From positions 62,001-126,000 of the forward strand of contig JBAVVD010000021.1 in assembly GCA_049697115.1 (NCBI GenBank): a DNA stretch of 64,000 nt. The letters are read 5' to 3'. The position numbers and the translations under genes were made by a program. Below the pieces are notes generated by a model that saw only the letters and a list, made by a program, of their open reading frames with translations, made no database searches and was not told the origin of the DNA. This DNA is from JBAVVD01 sp049697115. GTDB taxonomy: Bacteria > Acidobacteriota > Aminicenantia > Aminicenantales > UBA4085. Below are positions 43,088 through 51,210 of the stretch, piece after piece. The number at the start of each line of letters is the position of its first letter. Positions within the stretch are counted from its first letter, which is position 1.

Positions 43088-44642
43088 AAAACATAGGTTT
43101 CTTCAAGCTTTGCGCATTGTCTCCCAAGCGGTATTCTTCCTGCTCTTCCTCTATCTGTTCTTTGGCACCCATTTCACCGGAAAAGATTACATCGGTCATG
43201 TGGAAATCTTTTTTCACTTTGATCCTCTTTTAGGCACAGCCACATTTCTTTCCTCTCGGGCGGCCCATGCATCTTTTGCCCTGGCGGCGGTGACCATTCT
43301 GGTCACATTTATCCTGGGCCGGGTTGTCTGCGGCTGGATTTGCCCGCTTGGTGCCTTTCACCAATTCTTCTCCTTTGTCTTTAAAAAAGCGAAACTCCTG
43401 AAGGTGAAAAAAACACAGAACGCCGGACTGGCCTGGAAATATTATATTCTCATCTTCATCCTTGTCGGTTCGCTGTTCACGCTCGACCTTGTGGGAGTCT
43501 TTGATCCTCTTTCGCTGCTCTATCGGTCGATGACCACAAGTATTGTCCCTGCTTTGGCTCAGGATTTTTCAGCCATGATTGGACTTTTCTACACAGCGCA
43601 TCTGGCTTCAGCTGGAGACAGCCTCATGCAGTTTTTCCAAAACCTGATGATCCACTCAACCTTCCGGCAGGGATTTTTCATCGGATTAATCTTTCTCGGG
43701 CTTATCCTTCTGAATCTGGCCAAAGAGAGGTTCTGGTGCCGATACTTGTGTCCGCTGGGTGCTTTTCTGGGGCTTGTTTCCCGATGGAATATATTCAAGC
43801 TCAAGGTGGACGGTCAGAAATGCATCGAATGCCACCTCTGCACCCTTCACTGCGAAACACAGGCCAATCCATTCCCAAATGAAAACTGGAGAAGCCAGGA
43901 ATGTGTCTACTGCGAAACCTGTGCCGCCGTCTGTCCCACTGCAGCCATCCGTTTCCCCCTGAAGGGGACGCCCGAAAAAACGACTTCCCTTAGCCTGAGC
44001 CGCCGAAAGCTCATCCTGACTTCTTTCCTGGCCTTATTTTCCGTGCCTTTCTTCCGAATATCCCAGGCGACAAAACGCTCCTCTGAGAAGCTCATCCGTC
44101 CTCCAGGAGCGCTGCCTGAAAAACAATTTCTTCCGAAATGTGTCAAATGCGGTGAGTGCATGAAAGCTTGTCCCACAAACGGACTGCAGCCGGCGTTGAC
44201 GGAAGCCGGACCGGAAGGAATCTGGACGCCGATGCTCGTCCCTAAAATCGGCTACTGCGAATACTACTGTTCGCTCTGCTCCCAGGTCTGTCCGACAGGA
44301 GCAATCAAGGAACTGGCTGTTGAGGAAAAACTGAAGGTCAAGATCGGCACCGCCTGGATCAATAAAAACCGGTGCATTCCATATTTTCTCGGAAAGCCCT
44401 GTATTGTCTGTGAGGAACACTGCCCGACCTCCCCCAAGGCCATCAAATTTGTCTGGGTGGAAACCAAGCTTTCCGACGGTTCGACATCCACTCAAAAAGC
44501 ACCGGTCATTGATCTCACCCTCTGTATTGGCTGCGGTATTTGTGAAAACAAATGTCCCGTTGTCGATGACCCGGCCATCTATGTCACCAGCGTCGGCGAG
44601 AGCCGATCCGAACGAAACCAGCTCCTCCTTCCACTGAAATAG
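43068..44642 (+). CDS. membrane polyferredoxin (NapH/YccM-like)
   Basis: A roughly 524-residue integral membrane iron-sulfur protein. The N-terminal half has about five membrane helices and two NapH-type CP motifs (CGWICPLGAF, CRYLCPLGAF). The C-terminal half carries repeated 4Fe-4S motifs: CIECHLCTLHC, CVYCETCAAVCP, CVKCGECMKACP, CSLCSQVCP, CIVCEEHCP and CIGCGICENKCP. I choose the TTG at 43068, which has GGAGAAG upstream. It overlaps the DUF362 gene. It probably moves electrons between the quinone pool or cytoplasm and the exported DUF362 protein; the final partner is not visible. Confidence 0.9.
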   Translation: MKKERSKKHRFLQALRIVSQAVFFLLFLYLFFGTHFTGKDYIGHVEIFFHFDPLLGTATFLSSRAAHASFALAAVTILVTFILGRVVCGWICPLGAFHQFFSFVFKKAKLLKVKKTQNAGLAWKYYILIFILVGSLFTLDLVGVFDPLSLLYRSMTTSIVPALAQDFSAMIGLFYTAHLASAGDSLMQFFQNLMIHSTFRQGFFIGLIFLGLILLNLAKERFWCRYLCPLGAFLGLVSRWNIFKLKVDGQKCIECHLCTLHCETQANPFPNENWRSQECVYCETCAAVCPTAAIRFPLKGTPEKTTSLSLSRRKLILTSFLALFSVPFFRISQATKRSSEKLIRPPGALPEKQFLPKCVKCGECMKACPTNGLQPALTEAGPEGIWTPMLVPKIGYCEYYCSLCSQVCPTGAIKELAVEEKLKVKIGTAWINKNRCIPYFLGKPCIVCEEHCPTSPKAIKFVWVETKLSDGSTSTQKAPVIDLTLCIGCGICENKCPVVDDPAIYVTSVGESRSERNQLLLPLK

Positions 44643-44670
44643 GGGACACCATACTTATTTCCTAATTTTT

Positions 44671-45648
44671 CTATCCGGAAAGAAGGATCTTGAGTTCGTC
44701 CTTCAGCGGTGGGATGACCTGAAATAAGTCCGCTACGATTCCGTAGTCAGCGACTTTGAAAATCGGGGCCTCGGGGTCCTTATTGATAGCGACAATACAC
44801 TTGGAGGAACTCATACCGGCCAGATGCTGGATGGCCCCGGAGATTCCAAAAGCCATGTACAGGTTTGGGGAGACGGTCTTCCCCGTCTGCCCGACCTGAT
44901 TTTGATGATCAATCCAACCGGAATCCACTGCCGATCGCGAAGCCCCAACAGCCGAGCGAGGTAAAACGGCGGCGAGATCTTTGAGGAGAGCGAAATTTTC
45001 CGGTCCTTTCATTCCCCTTCCTCCGGAGACGATGATCTCCGCCTCAGTCACATCCAGATCCTCGCCTTTTTCTCTCAATACTTCAATGACCCGGCCTTTG
45101 ACCTGATCTTCAGAAATATTCATTTCTCTCCGAACCACTTCTCCCGAGTGGCTTTTGAGCTCACCCAGAGGAAAGACATTCGGCCTTAATGTCGCCAGCT
45201 GCGGTTTGGATTTGAGCGTGAACGTCATGAACGCTTTCCCGGCATAGATCGGCCGCGTAAACTCAAGTCGTCCGTCTTTCACAGAGACGCTTGTGCAGTC
45301 TGAGGCCAGGCTCGTGCCGAGCTTTGCCGCCAGCCGGGGCGCCAAGTCTTTGCCCATTGAAGTGGCGGCGAATAGAACGGCCTCCGGATGGACCTCGTTA
45401 ACCAGATCAAAAAGGGCAGCCGCGTAGCCCTGCGAAGAATACTCACCGAGCCGGGGGCTCTCCAGCAGAAATACCCTGGAAGCTCCATAAGGAAAAATCT
45501 CCGTGGCCAAATGCTCCATATTGGGTCCGACAAGCGCTGCCGCAACTTCCATATTCAGCTCCCCGGCCCTTCTCTTAGCCTCAAAAAGGACTTCCAAAGA
45601 GCTCTTTTTGACTTTACCCTCTCTTGTTTCTATATAAATGAGAAACAT
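44671..45648 (-). CDS. etfA: electron transfer flavoprotein alpha subunit
   Basis: FAD-binding subunit of ETF, 325 residues. The C-terminal FAD domain is clear: GRGMKGPENFALLKDLAAVL, SRSAVDSGW, GQTGKTVSPNLYMAFGISGAIQH and CIVAINKDPEAPIFKVADYGIVAD. It follows etfB after 13 bp. ETF accepts electrons from acyl-CoA dehydrogenases or takes part in flavin-based bifurcation; no dehydrogenase is in the window, so the partner is open. Confidence 0.96.
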   Translation of the reverse strand: MFLIYIETREGKVKKSSLEVLFEAKRRAGELNMEVAAALVGPNMEHLATEIFPYGASRVFLLESPRLGEYSSQGYAAALFDLVNEVHPEAVLFAATSMGKDLAPRLAAKLGTSLASDCTSVSVKDGRLEFTRPIYAGKAFMTFTLKSKPQLATLRPNVFPLGELKSHSGEVVRREMNISEDQVKGRVIEVLREKGEDLDVTEAEIIVSGGRGMKGPENFALLKDLAAVLPRSAVGASRSAVDSGWIDHQNQVGQTGKTVSPNLYMAFGISGAIQHLAGMSSSKCIVAINKDPEAPIFKVADYGIVADLFQVIPPLKDELKILLSG

Positions 45649-45661
45649 ATTTTTTCTCCTT

Positions 45662-46444
45662 TCAGATGACCTTGGCTTCCTGGCGTAAAAGCGCGACGAG
45701 CTTCTTCGCCGCTTCTTCTGGCATGCCTTGGATAATCGTTCCCGCCTGTCGAACAGGAGGGGGTTCCATCTTAGTTATTTCTATATGAGAAGCCACATCT
45801 TCCTTTGTCAATCCCAATTCTTCCAGAGAAGTACTGGGAATAACCTTCTTTTTGGCAGCCATAATACCTTTCAGGGTTTCGTAACGCGGTTCATTCAGGC
45901 CCTTCTGGGCAGAGACGACCGCGGGCAGGGAAAAGGCCACTTTTTCCGTCCCCCCTTCAATCTCCCGCAGCGCAGTGCCTTGGGAGCCGTCGATCTCCAA
46001 CTTGGTCACAACCGTAGCTTGAGGTAGCCCAAGCATCTCGGCCACCATGGAGGGAAGCTGAGCGTTATCTGATCCGACAGACTGTTTTCCAAAAAGAATC
46101 AGGTCAAAGCCGGAGAATTTCTTTTCCACTGCGCGGGCAATAATTTTGGCAACACGCAGGCCGTCATAAGCCTCCGGGGTGTCATCCTTGAGCAGAGCGG
46201 CCTCGTCGGCACCCATGGCCAGGCATTTTTTGAGAATGGTGATTGATTCGTTGTTCCCGACCGAAACTGCCGTGACCTGCCCGCCTTTGGCTTCTCTCAG
46301 GCGGAGGGCTTCTTCAACCGCATACTCATCATATGGGCTTATGATAAAGTTCAGGCCTTCCTCGATAACACTCTTTGTCTCCTGATTGACACGTATTTTA
46401 GATTCTGTATCAGGGACTCTCTTAACAAAGACAAGGATGTTCAT
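45662..46444 (-). CDS. etfB: electron transfer flavoprotein beta subunit
   Basis: AMP- or second-FAD-binding subunit of ETF, 260 residues. Diagnostic stretches are NILVFVKRVPDTESKIRVN, SPYDEYAVEEALRL and FGKQSVGSDNAQLPSMVAEMLG. The C-terminal arm that wraps around EtfA is present. The ATG at 46444 has GAGGAGGAAGGC upstream, a strong ribosome binding site. Which flavin occupies the beta site, and so whether the complex bifurcates, cannot be decided here. Confidence 0.96.
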   Translation of the reverse strand: MNILVFVKRVPDTESKIRVNQETKSVIEEGLNFIISPYDEYAVEEALRLREAKGGQVTAVSVGNNESITILKKCLAMGADEAALLKDDTPEAYDGLRVAKIIARAVEKKFSGFDLILFGKQSVGSDNAQLPSMVAEMLGLPQATVVTKLEIDGSQGTALREIEGGTEKVAFSLPAVVSAQKGLNEPRYETLKGIMAAKKKVIPSTSLEELGLTKEDVASHIEITKMEPPPVRQAGTIIQGMPEEAAKKLVALLRQEAKVI

Positions 46445-46479
46445 GCCTTCCTCCTCAATTCGTATTTGTTTGAAATTAA

Positions 46480-46508
46480 ATCATATTCAATCCTCAGGAA
46501 AAAGTGAA
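46480..46508 (-). promoter_or_regulatory. etfBA promoter
   Basis: Minus-strand TTCACT (46508-46503), 17-base spacer, TATGAT (46485-46480). The leader is about 30 bases long and carries the strong ribosome binding site. Confidence 0.5.
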
Positions 46509-46619
46509 GCGCTCCGTGGCAATCCAAAATTTGATAGAAAAAGAGGATGGGTCCTGTCGCGCTGTGTCCCCGTCCGTTCGAAGACCTAGGGTCCGGGGAT
46601 GGAAGAGAAAAAATGTCAA

Positions 46620-47897
46620 TTACTCTTCATATCGTCTGAGCAACAGGGAACCGTTTGTCCCGCCAAACCCAAACGAATTACTCAGTCCATAGACAACTTC
46701 TGCCGGCCGGGCCTTGTTCGGGATATAGTCCAGATCACATTCTGGGTCCGGGTGCTCATAATTGATGGTCGGAGGCATGATCTGATGCATCAGACAGAGG
46801 GCTGTGATTCCTGCTTCAACCCCTCCCGTGGCCCCCAAGATGTGGCCGGTCATGGACTTTGTGGAATTGATCCCAATCTTGGAGGCATGTTCCCCAAATA
46901 CTTTTTTGATCGCCTGGGTCTCAATCTTGTCATTAAATGGAGTGGATGTGCCGTGGGCGTTGATGTACTGGACCTCGTTGGGATCTATTCCCGCATCATC
47001 CAGGGCGCTCTGCATGACACGCACAGCCCCATTGCCATCTGGGCAAGGAGCCGCGACATGGTAGGCGTCGCCGGTCATCCCGTAGCCCACAACCTCAGCG
47101 TAAATCTTTGCTCCCCTCTTCAAGGCCAGTCCCAATTCTTCAAGCAAGACGATTCCGGCCCCCTCACTCATGACGAATCCATCGCGCTGGGCGTCAAAAG
47201 GCCGGGAGGCCTTCTCAGGCGCATCATTCCGTTCCGAAAGGGCTTTCATGGTGCAGAACCCGGCCACTCCCAGCGGAGTAATGGGAGCCTCAGAGCCTCC
47301 GGCGATCATGCGGTCGGCCTCGCCTCTGGCAATAATCCGGAAGGAATCACCGATGGTATGTGTGCTCGTTGAGCAGGCTGTCGCTGTAGCGGAATTTGGG
47401 CCTTTGGCCCGATATTTTATCGAAACCTGGCCCGAAGCCTCATTGATTATCGTCGAGACCAAGAAAAAGGGAGAAACCCGTTCCGGGCCTTTTTCGAGCA
47501 GCACCTTGTGTGTCTCCTCGATAAGGCCAATCCCCCCGATTCCTGAGCCAATATAAACGCCCGTTCTCTCTCCTTCGAGGATGGCCCGGCTGATGGCGGA
47601 ATCTTCGACAGCCAGATGGGCTGCCGCCAGAGCAAACTGGATAAACAGGTCCATTTTTCGGACTTCTCTTTTATCGATGTAATCATAGGGATTGAATCCC
47701 CTGACCTCTCCAGCGATTCTGGTTGAGTAGCGGGATGTATCAAATTTCGAGATGAAGCCGATCCCGCTCTGGCCGGCTAATAGGGCATCCCAAGTTTTCT
47801 GGACTCCTATCCCTACAGGAGTGACAAGGCCGATTCCCGTAATAACGACTCTTCGCGGCGAGATAATCTTTTTTTTCTCCCCTCTATTTAGAGACAT
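46620..47897 (-). CDS. fabF: beta-ketoacyl-ACP synthase II
   Basis: Condenses malonyl-ACP with acyl-ACP in fatty acid elongation. The 425-residue thiolase-fold enzyme has the catalytic Cys in TATACSTSTHTIGD and the two catalytic His in NAHGTSTPFND and KSMTGHILGATGGVEA. The N terminus is about 14 residues longer than usual (conserved start RRVVITGIG), and its ATG lies inside the end of acpP, overlapping by 14 bp. It is last in the yceD-rpmF-plsX-fabG-acpP-fabF operon, and no acetyl-CoA-using FabH is in this cluster. Confidence 0.96.
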   Translation of the reverse strand: MSLNRGEKKKIISPRRVVITGIGLVTPVGIGVQKTWDALLAGQSGIGFISKFDTSRYSTRIAGEVRGFNPYDYIDKREVRKMDLFIQFALAAAHLAVEDSAISRAILEGERTGVYIGSGIGGIGLIEETHKVLLEKGPERVSPFFLVSTIINEASGQVSIKYRAKGPNSATATACSTSTHTIGDSFRIIARGEADRMIAGGSEAPITPLGVAGFCTMKALSERNDAPEKASRPFDAQRDGFVMSEGAGIVLLEELGLALKRGAKIYAEVVGYGMTGDAYHVAAPCPDGNGAVRVMQSALDDAGIDPNEVQYINAHGTSTPFNDKIETQAIKKVFGEHASKIGINSTKSMTGHILGATGGVEAGITALCLMHQIMPPTINYEHPDPECDLDYIPNKARPAEVVYGLSNSFGFGGTNGSLLLRRYEE

Positions 47898-48129
47898 GGC
47901 TCAAGATATACTCAATGGCCTTGCCGACCGTAGTCAACTTCTCTGCGTCATCATCCGGAATGTCCATTCCAAATTCATCCTCCAAAGCCATAACGAGTTC
48001 CACTGTGTCCAGAGAATCTGCCCCCAAATCCTCAATGAATGATGCTTCCTCGGTGACCTGGTCTTCACTGATGCTCAGTTTGTCTGCGACAATCAATTTC
48101 ATTTTCTTCAGTAATTCTTCTCTGTCCAT
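47884..48129 (-). CDS. acpP: acyl carrier protein
   Basis: Carries growing acyl chains on 4'-phosphopantetheine. The product is about 81 residues, acidic, and has the modification site Ser in LGADSLDTVELVMALE. The frame is open up to a TTG at 48156, but AGGAGG lies inside that stretch. I place the start at the ATG at 48129, five bases after that site. The ATG at 48132 is the alternative. It sits between fabG and fabF as usual. Confidence 0.96.
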   Translation of the reverse strand: MDREELLKKMKLIVADKLSISEDQVTEEASFIEDLGADSLDTVELVMALEDEFGMDIPDDDAEKLTTVGKAIEYILSHVSK

Positions 48130-48193
48130 CATTTCCTCCTCTTTCGTTAAATTCAATATTTGACGGCGGAACGTACAGAGCTGTCTTTTGCTC

Positions 48194-48934
48194 TCACATA
48201 TACAATCCGCCGTTTAAATGGATGACCTGTCCGGTGATATAGGCGGCTTCATCCGAAAGCAGAAACTTAACAACAGAGGCCACTTCTCGGGGCTCTCCAA
48301 ACCGCTTCATCGGAATCAATTCCATAAATATCTTCTTAACGTTCCCGGAAAGGCTCTCTGTCATGGACGTGGCAATGTATCCTGGAGCCACACAATTGGC
48401 CGTGATTCCACGACCGGCCACTTCCCGGGCCAGAGATTTTGTAAATCCGATGACTCCCGCTTTGGAGGCCGCATAGTTGGCCTGGCCGACATTGCCCATC
48501 ACTCCAACGACCGAAGAAACATTAACGATTCTTCCATAGCGGTCACTGATCATATTCCGGATGACTGCCTTTGTAAAATTAAAGATTCCTTTGAGATTGA
48601 CCGCCAGCACGGCATCCCATTCTTCTTCCTTCATCCGCATCAAAAGATTATCCCGGGTGATACCGGCATTATTGACGAGATGGTCAATCTTCTGATGCTC
48701 TTTAATAACCGTTTCGACGACTTCCACGGCTTGATCCATGCGGGTGACATCAGCCGGATAGACAGAAGCTTTTCCGCCTTTTTCCATAATCCTCTGAGCG
48801 ACTTCCTCGAGCTTCTCTTTCTGGATATCCACAAGGACAACGGCGGCTCCTTCTCTGGCGAGCTCAAAAGCGATCGCTTCCCCGATTCCCTGAGAGGCCC
48901 CGGTAATCAAAGACACTTTTTCCGAGAAAATCAT
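48194..48934 (-). CDS. fabG: 3-oxoacyl-ACP reductase
   Basis: NADPH-dependent short-chain dehydrogenase of 246 residues that reduces beta-ketoacyl-ACP. The cofactor motif TGASQGIGEA is near residue 13, NNAG (LVNNAGITRDNLL) near 88, and the catalytic Ser-Tyr-Lys is in NVSSVVGVMGNVGQANYAAS followed by Lys. The start directly abuts the plsX stop and it is 37 bp or more upstream of acpP. Sequence and context agree with FabG rather than another SDR. Confidence 0.96.
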   Translation of the reverse strand: MIFSEKVSLITGASQGIGEAIAFELAREGAAVVLVDIQKEKLEEVAQRIMEKGGKASVYPADVTRMDQAVEVVETVIKEHQKIDHLVNNAGITRDNLLMRMKEEEWDAVLAVNLKGIFNFTKAVIRNMISDRYGRIVNVSSVVGVMGNVGQANYAASKAGVIGFTKSLAREVAGRGITANCVAPGYIATSMTESLSGNVKKIFMELIPMKRFGEPREVASVVKFLLSDEAAYITGQVIHLNGGLYM

Positions 48935-49948
48935 TTAATCCTTCACTCCTCCCACGGCTTGGGCAACTTTGGCCAATTCCTGTTGCATTTTCTCTTGAAC
49001 CCGGTGCGTAACGAAGTCCTTCGCCATCCTTATGGCATTCTTGACAGCATATGGGCTCGAGCGGCCGTGGCCGATGATACAGACGCCGTTCAATCCGAGC
49101 AAATGCGCTCCGCCGTATTCAGAATAATCGACTCTTTTAAAAATCTTTTTCAGATTTCTCTCCATCAAGAAAAACCCGATCTTTGCGAACAGGTTTTTCA
49201 TGATTTCATGGCGGGCCATGGAAAAAAAGACTTCGACAATCCCTTCGCTGGCTTTGAGGGCGACATTTCCAGTAAATCCGTCGCTGACAATAATATCCGC
49301 TTTCCCGGAATAAATATCTTTCCCCTCCACATTTCCGATAAAATTGAGCTCCGAAATCTGAAGCCTCCGGAAGGCCTCCCTCGTCAAATCATTTCCTTTG
49401 GACTTCTCCTCGCCAATGCTCATAAGCCCGATCCGGGGATTTCTCAGTGCTAGGACACTTTCCATAAAAATTTTTCCCATGAAGGCAAACTGCTCCAGAT
49501 CGACGGGACGGCAGTTGGCATTGGCCCCCACATCCAGGAGCAGGGTCAAACCCTTTAAGGTCGGCACAAGCAAAGCCAGGGCTGGCTTTTGGACGCCCTG
49601 GAGAGCTCCCAGGACTTTCCGGGAAATATAAACAACCGCGGCTGTGTTTCCTGTACTGACCAGAGCATCGGCCTGCTTCTCTTTGACCAGTTGAACACCG
49701 ATACGGATGGAAGATTTGTTCTTCTTACGAAAAGAAAAAATCCCCTCGCTCATGCCAATCGCTTCCGGAGCATCTATAATGGTCACCCGGGCATCTGTGT
49801 TTCTATGCCTGTCAAACTCTCTTTTGATCAGTTTTTCGACGCCAACAAGAATCACTTCAAGGTTATACGCTTTTGAAGCATTGACGGCCCCTTCAACAAT
49901 CACTCCAGGGCCAAAATCTCCCCCCATCGCATCCACAACGATTTTCAT
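48935..49948 (-). CDS. plsX: phosphate acyltransferase PlsX
   Basis: Makes acyl-phosphate from acyl-ACP as the first step of phospholipid synthesis via PlsY. The 337-residue protein begins KIVVDAMGGDFGPGVIVEGA and has VSTGNTAAVVYISRKVLG, LLDVGANANCRP and SDGFTGNVALKASEG, all typical. It lies between rpmF and fabG, the common arrangement for joint supply of acyl chains and membrane lipid. Confidence 0.96.
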   Translation of the reverse strand: MKIVVDAMGGDFGPGVIVEGAVNASKAYNLEVILVGVEKLIKREFDRHRNTDARVTIIDAPEAIGMSEGIFSFRKKNKSSIRIGVQLVKEKQADALVSTGNTAAVVYISRKVLGALQGVQKPALALLVPTLKGLTLLLDVGANANCRPVDLEQFAFMGKIFMESVLALRNPRIGLMSIGEEKSKGNDLTREAFRRLQISELNFIGNVEGKDIYSGKADIIVSDGFTGNVALKASEGIVEVFFSMARHEIMKNLFAKIGFFLMERNLKKIFKRVDYSEYGGAHLLGLNGVCIIGHGRSSPYAVKNAIRMAKDFVTHRVQEKMQQELAKVAQAVGGVKD

Positions 49949-49962
49949 CTGAGAGTCCCTGC

Positions 49963-50145
49963 TTATTCTTCAGCTTCTAGGATCACCTGTCTTCCCTTAT
50001 AGAATCCACACTCCGGACAGGCCCGATGTGGCAGTTTGGGCGTGCCGCAGTTTGAACATAAGGAAAAGGAAGGAATGACAAGGGCATCATGGGTCCTTCT
50101 TTTTCCTTTTCTGGAATGAGAATGTCTTCGTTTTGGATTAGGCAT
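49963..50145 (-). CDS. rpmF: ribosomal protein L32 (bL32), zinc-ribbon form
   Basis: A 60-residue large-subunit protein starting MPNPKRRHSHSRKGKRRTHD, the bL32 signature. The four cysteines of a zinc ribbon are intact (CSNCGTPKLPHRACPECGFY), so it is the C+ form that needs zinc. It starts directly after the yceD stop and is followed by plsX, a widely conserved order. Confidence 0.97.
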   Translation of the reverse strand: MPNPKRRHSHSRKGKRRTHDALVIPSFSLCSNCGTPKLPHRACPECGFYKGRQVILEAEE

Positions 50146-50661
50146 TTAACTCTTATCTTTCATGAATATTTTAAGTGTATCCATTCTTGAATCGGATTCT
50201 TTAACCAGGCAGCCGCAATTCCCGCTGCGGCGGATTTTGCCGCACACCGCGCAGATCCCTTCGCACTTATCTGAGCAGAGGGGCTTCATGGGGAAGGTCA
50301 GGTTTAATTGCTCCAGGATGATTTCACGAATATTGATATGGTGGCCATAAAACAAGTTGTTGATATCCTCATCATCCAGCTCTTCCTTGAGCACATCCCG
50401 TTCTTCGGGGAGGAAAATCAGGTCGAATTTCGAATCCACAGTGAAATTAAAAGGTGTCAGGCACCGGCTGCAGACAAAGCTGAAACAAGATTCAATTCTC
50501 CCCTTGACGGAGATTTCCTGCCCGATCTTCTTCACCGTCACCTCGGCATGGACAGGTTCGAGAAATACCACCTCCTCTTCCACAAGTTCCATACTCCCAT
50601 AATTATAATCGCGGCTGATTTTTAGCCCATCTTTAGGAAGTTGATCCACATGTATAATCAT
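50146..50661 (-). CDS. yceD: DUF177/YceD family protein with Cys-rich C terminus
   Basis: The 171-residue protein belongs to the YceD (DUF177) family, linked to 23S rRNA accumulation. The first Cys pair is in CSRCLTPF. A C-terminal cluster (CSDKCEGICAVCGKIRRSGNCGC) forms a probable second metal site, as in many non-proteobacterial members. The ATG at 50661 lies 18 bases after the predicted transcription start. It heads the operon rpmF-plsX-fabG-acpP-fabF and adjoins rpmF without a gap. Confidence 0.9.
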   Translation of the reverse strand: MIIHVDQLPKDGLKISRDYNYGSMELVEEEVVFLEPVHAEVTVKKIGQEISVKGRIESCFSFVCSRCLTPFNFTVDSKFDLIFLPEERDVLKEELDDEDINNLFYGHHINIREIILEQLNLTFPMKPLCSDKCEGICAVCGKIRRSGNCGCLVKESDSRMDTLKIFMKDKS

Positions 50662-50685
50662 CGTTTTTCCAAAATAAATGCCTTT

Positions 50686-50713
50686 ATTATACTAACTTAC
50701 CTCTCTTTGTCAA
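50686..50713 (-). promoter_or_regulatory. near-consensus promoter of the yceD-fabF operon
   Basis: Minus-strand TTGACA (50713-50708), 16-base spacer, TATAAT (50691-50686). Both boxes match the sigma70 consensus perfectly, so this should be one of the strongest promoters in the window. Confidence 0.75.
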
Positions 50714-50906
50714 CAAGAAGGGTCCCTCCAAAATTGCCAATAGACATTTGAGTATCATTGTATCTCTTTTAAATTTTCGGAAATAGAAAGAAAAGAGATT
50801 CATTCAAGAATGATATCCGGATGGATCGAAGCGACCAGTGAAGGCGAAACCTTCCCGAGGCGCTATTGGAGGGAAGAGGAAAAATAAATCGGGCCCATGA
50901 TCAACT

Positions 50907-50936
50907 TGATTCTTCTCTCAAAAGAGATTAATAATA
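50907..50936 (+). promoter_or_regulatory. weak promoter candidate before the 88-residue gene and polA
   Basis: TTGATT (50907-50912), 18-base spacer, AATAAT (50931-50936), seven bases before the ATG at 50944, where no ribosome binding site is visible. If used, this would give another leaderless mRNA. The rest of the gap (50714-50906) has no gene and no family of riboswitch that I recognise. Confidence 0.4.
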
Positions 50937-50943
50937 GAAAGTA

Positions 50944-51210
50944 ATGAGCGGCTTCAACAACGAGATCAAATATAAAGGAATCTCCCTTCACGTCCAAACG
51001 CAGGACAAAGGGCTCCAGGCCCAATACGTCGAAACTCTCATCTATAAGGCAGGAAGGCTTATTTTCTCTCAAAAGTCCTCTTATACCCAATTTCTCGAAG
51101 ATCCCGCCCTCAAGACAAAAATCGCCCAGATCATGGAAAAACAGCACTTCACCTTCTTAAATGAAATTTATGATGGGAAGTACGACCGCTACCTCCTCTC
51201 TGAAAGATGA
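50944..51210 (+). CDS. conserved small protein, 88 residues, unknown function
   Basis: Small soluble protein starting MSGFNNEIKYKGISLHVQTQ. The HVQTQDKG block and the following LIYKAGRLIFSQKSSY stretch are shared with small unknown proteins in several anaerobic and acidobacterial genomes, as far as I recall. No catalytic motif or metal-binding cluster is evident. It overlaps polA by 4 bp, so the two are translationally coupled. Confidence 0.8.
   Translation: MSGFNNEIKYKGISLHVQTQDKGLQAQYVETLIYKAGRLIFSQKSSYTQFLEDPALKTKIAQIMEKQHFTFLNEIYDGKYDRYLLSER

Noticed and set aside
50714..50906. Riboswitch or gene in the gap before the 88-residue gene
   Set aside because: Some pairing is possible (GGAGGG/CCCTCC type), but no known riboswitch consensus is visible and no frame has a ribosome binding site.
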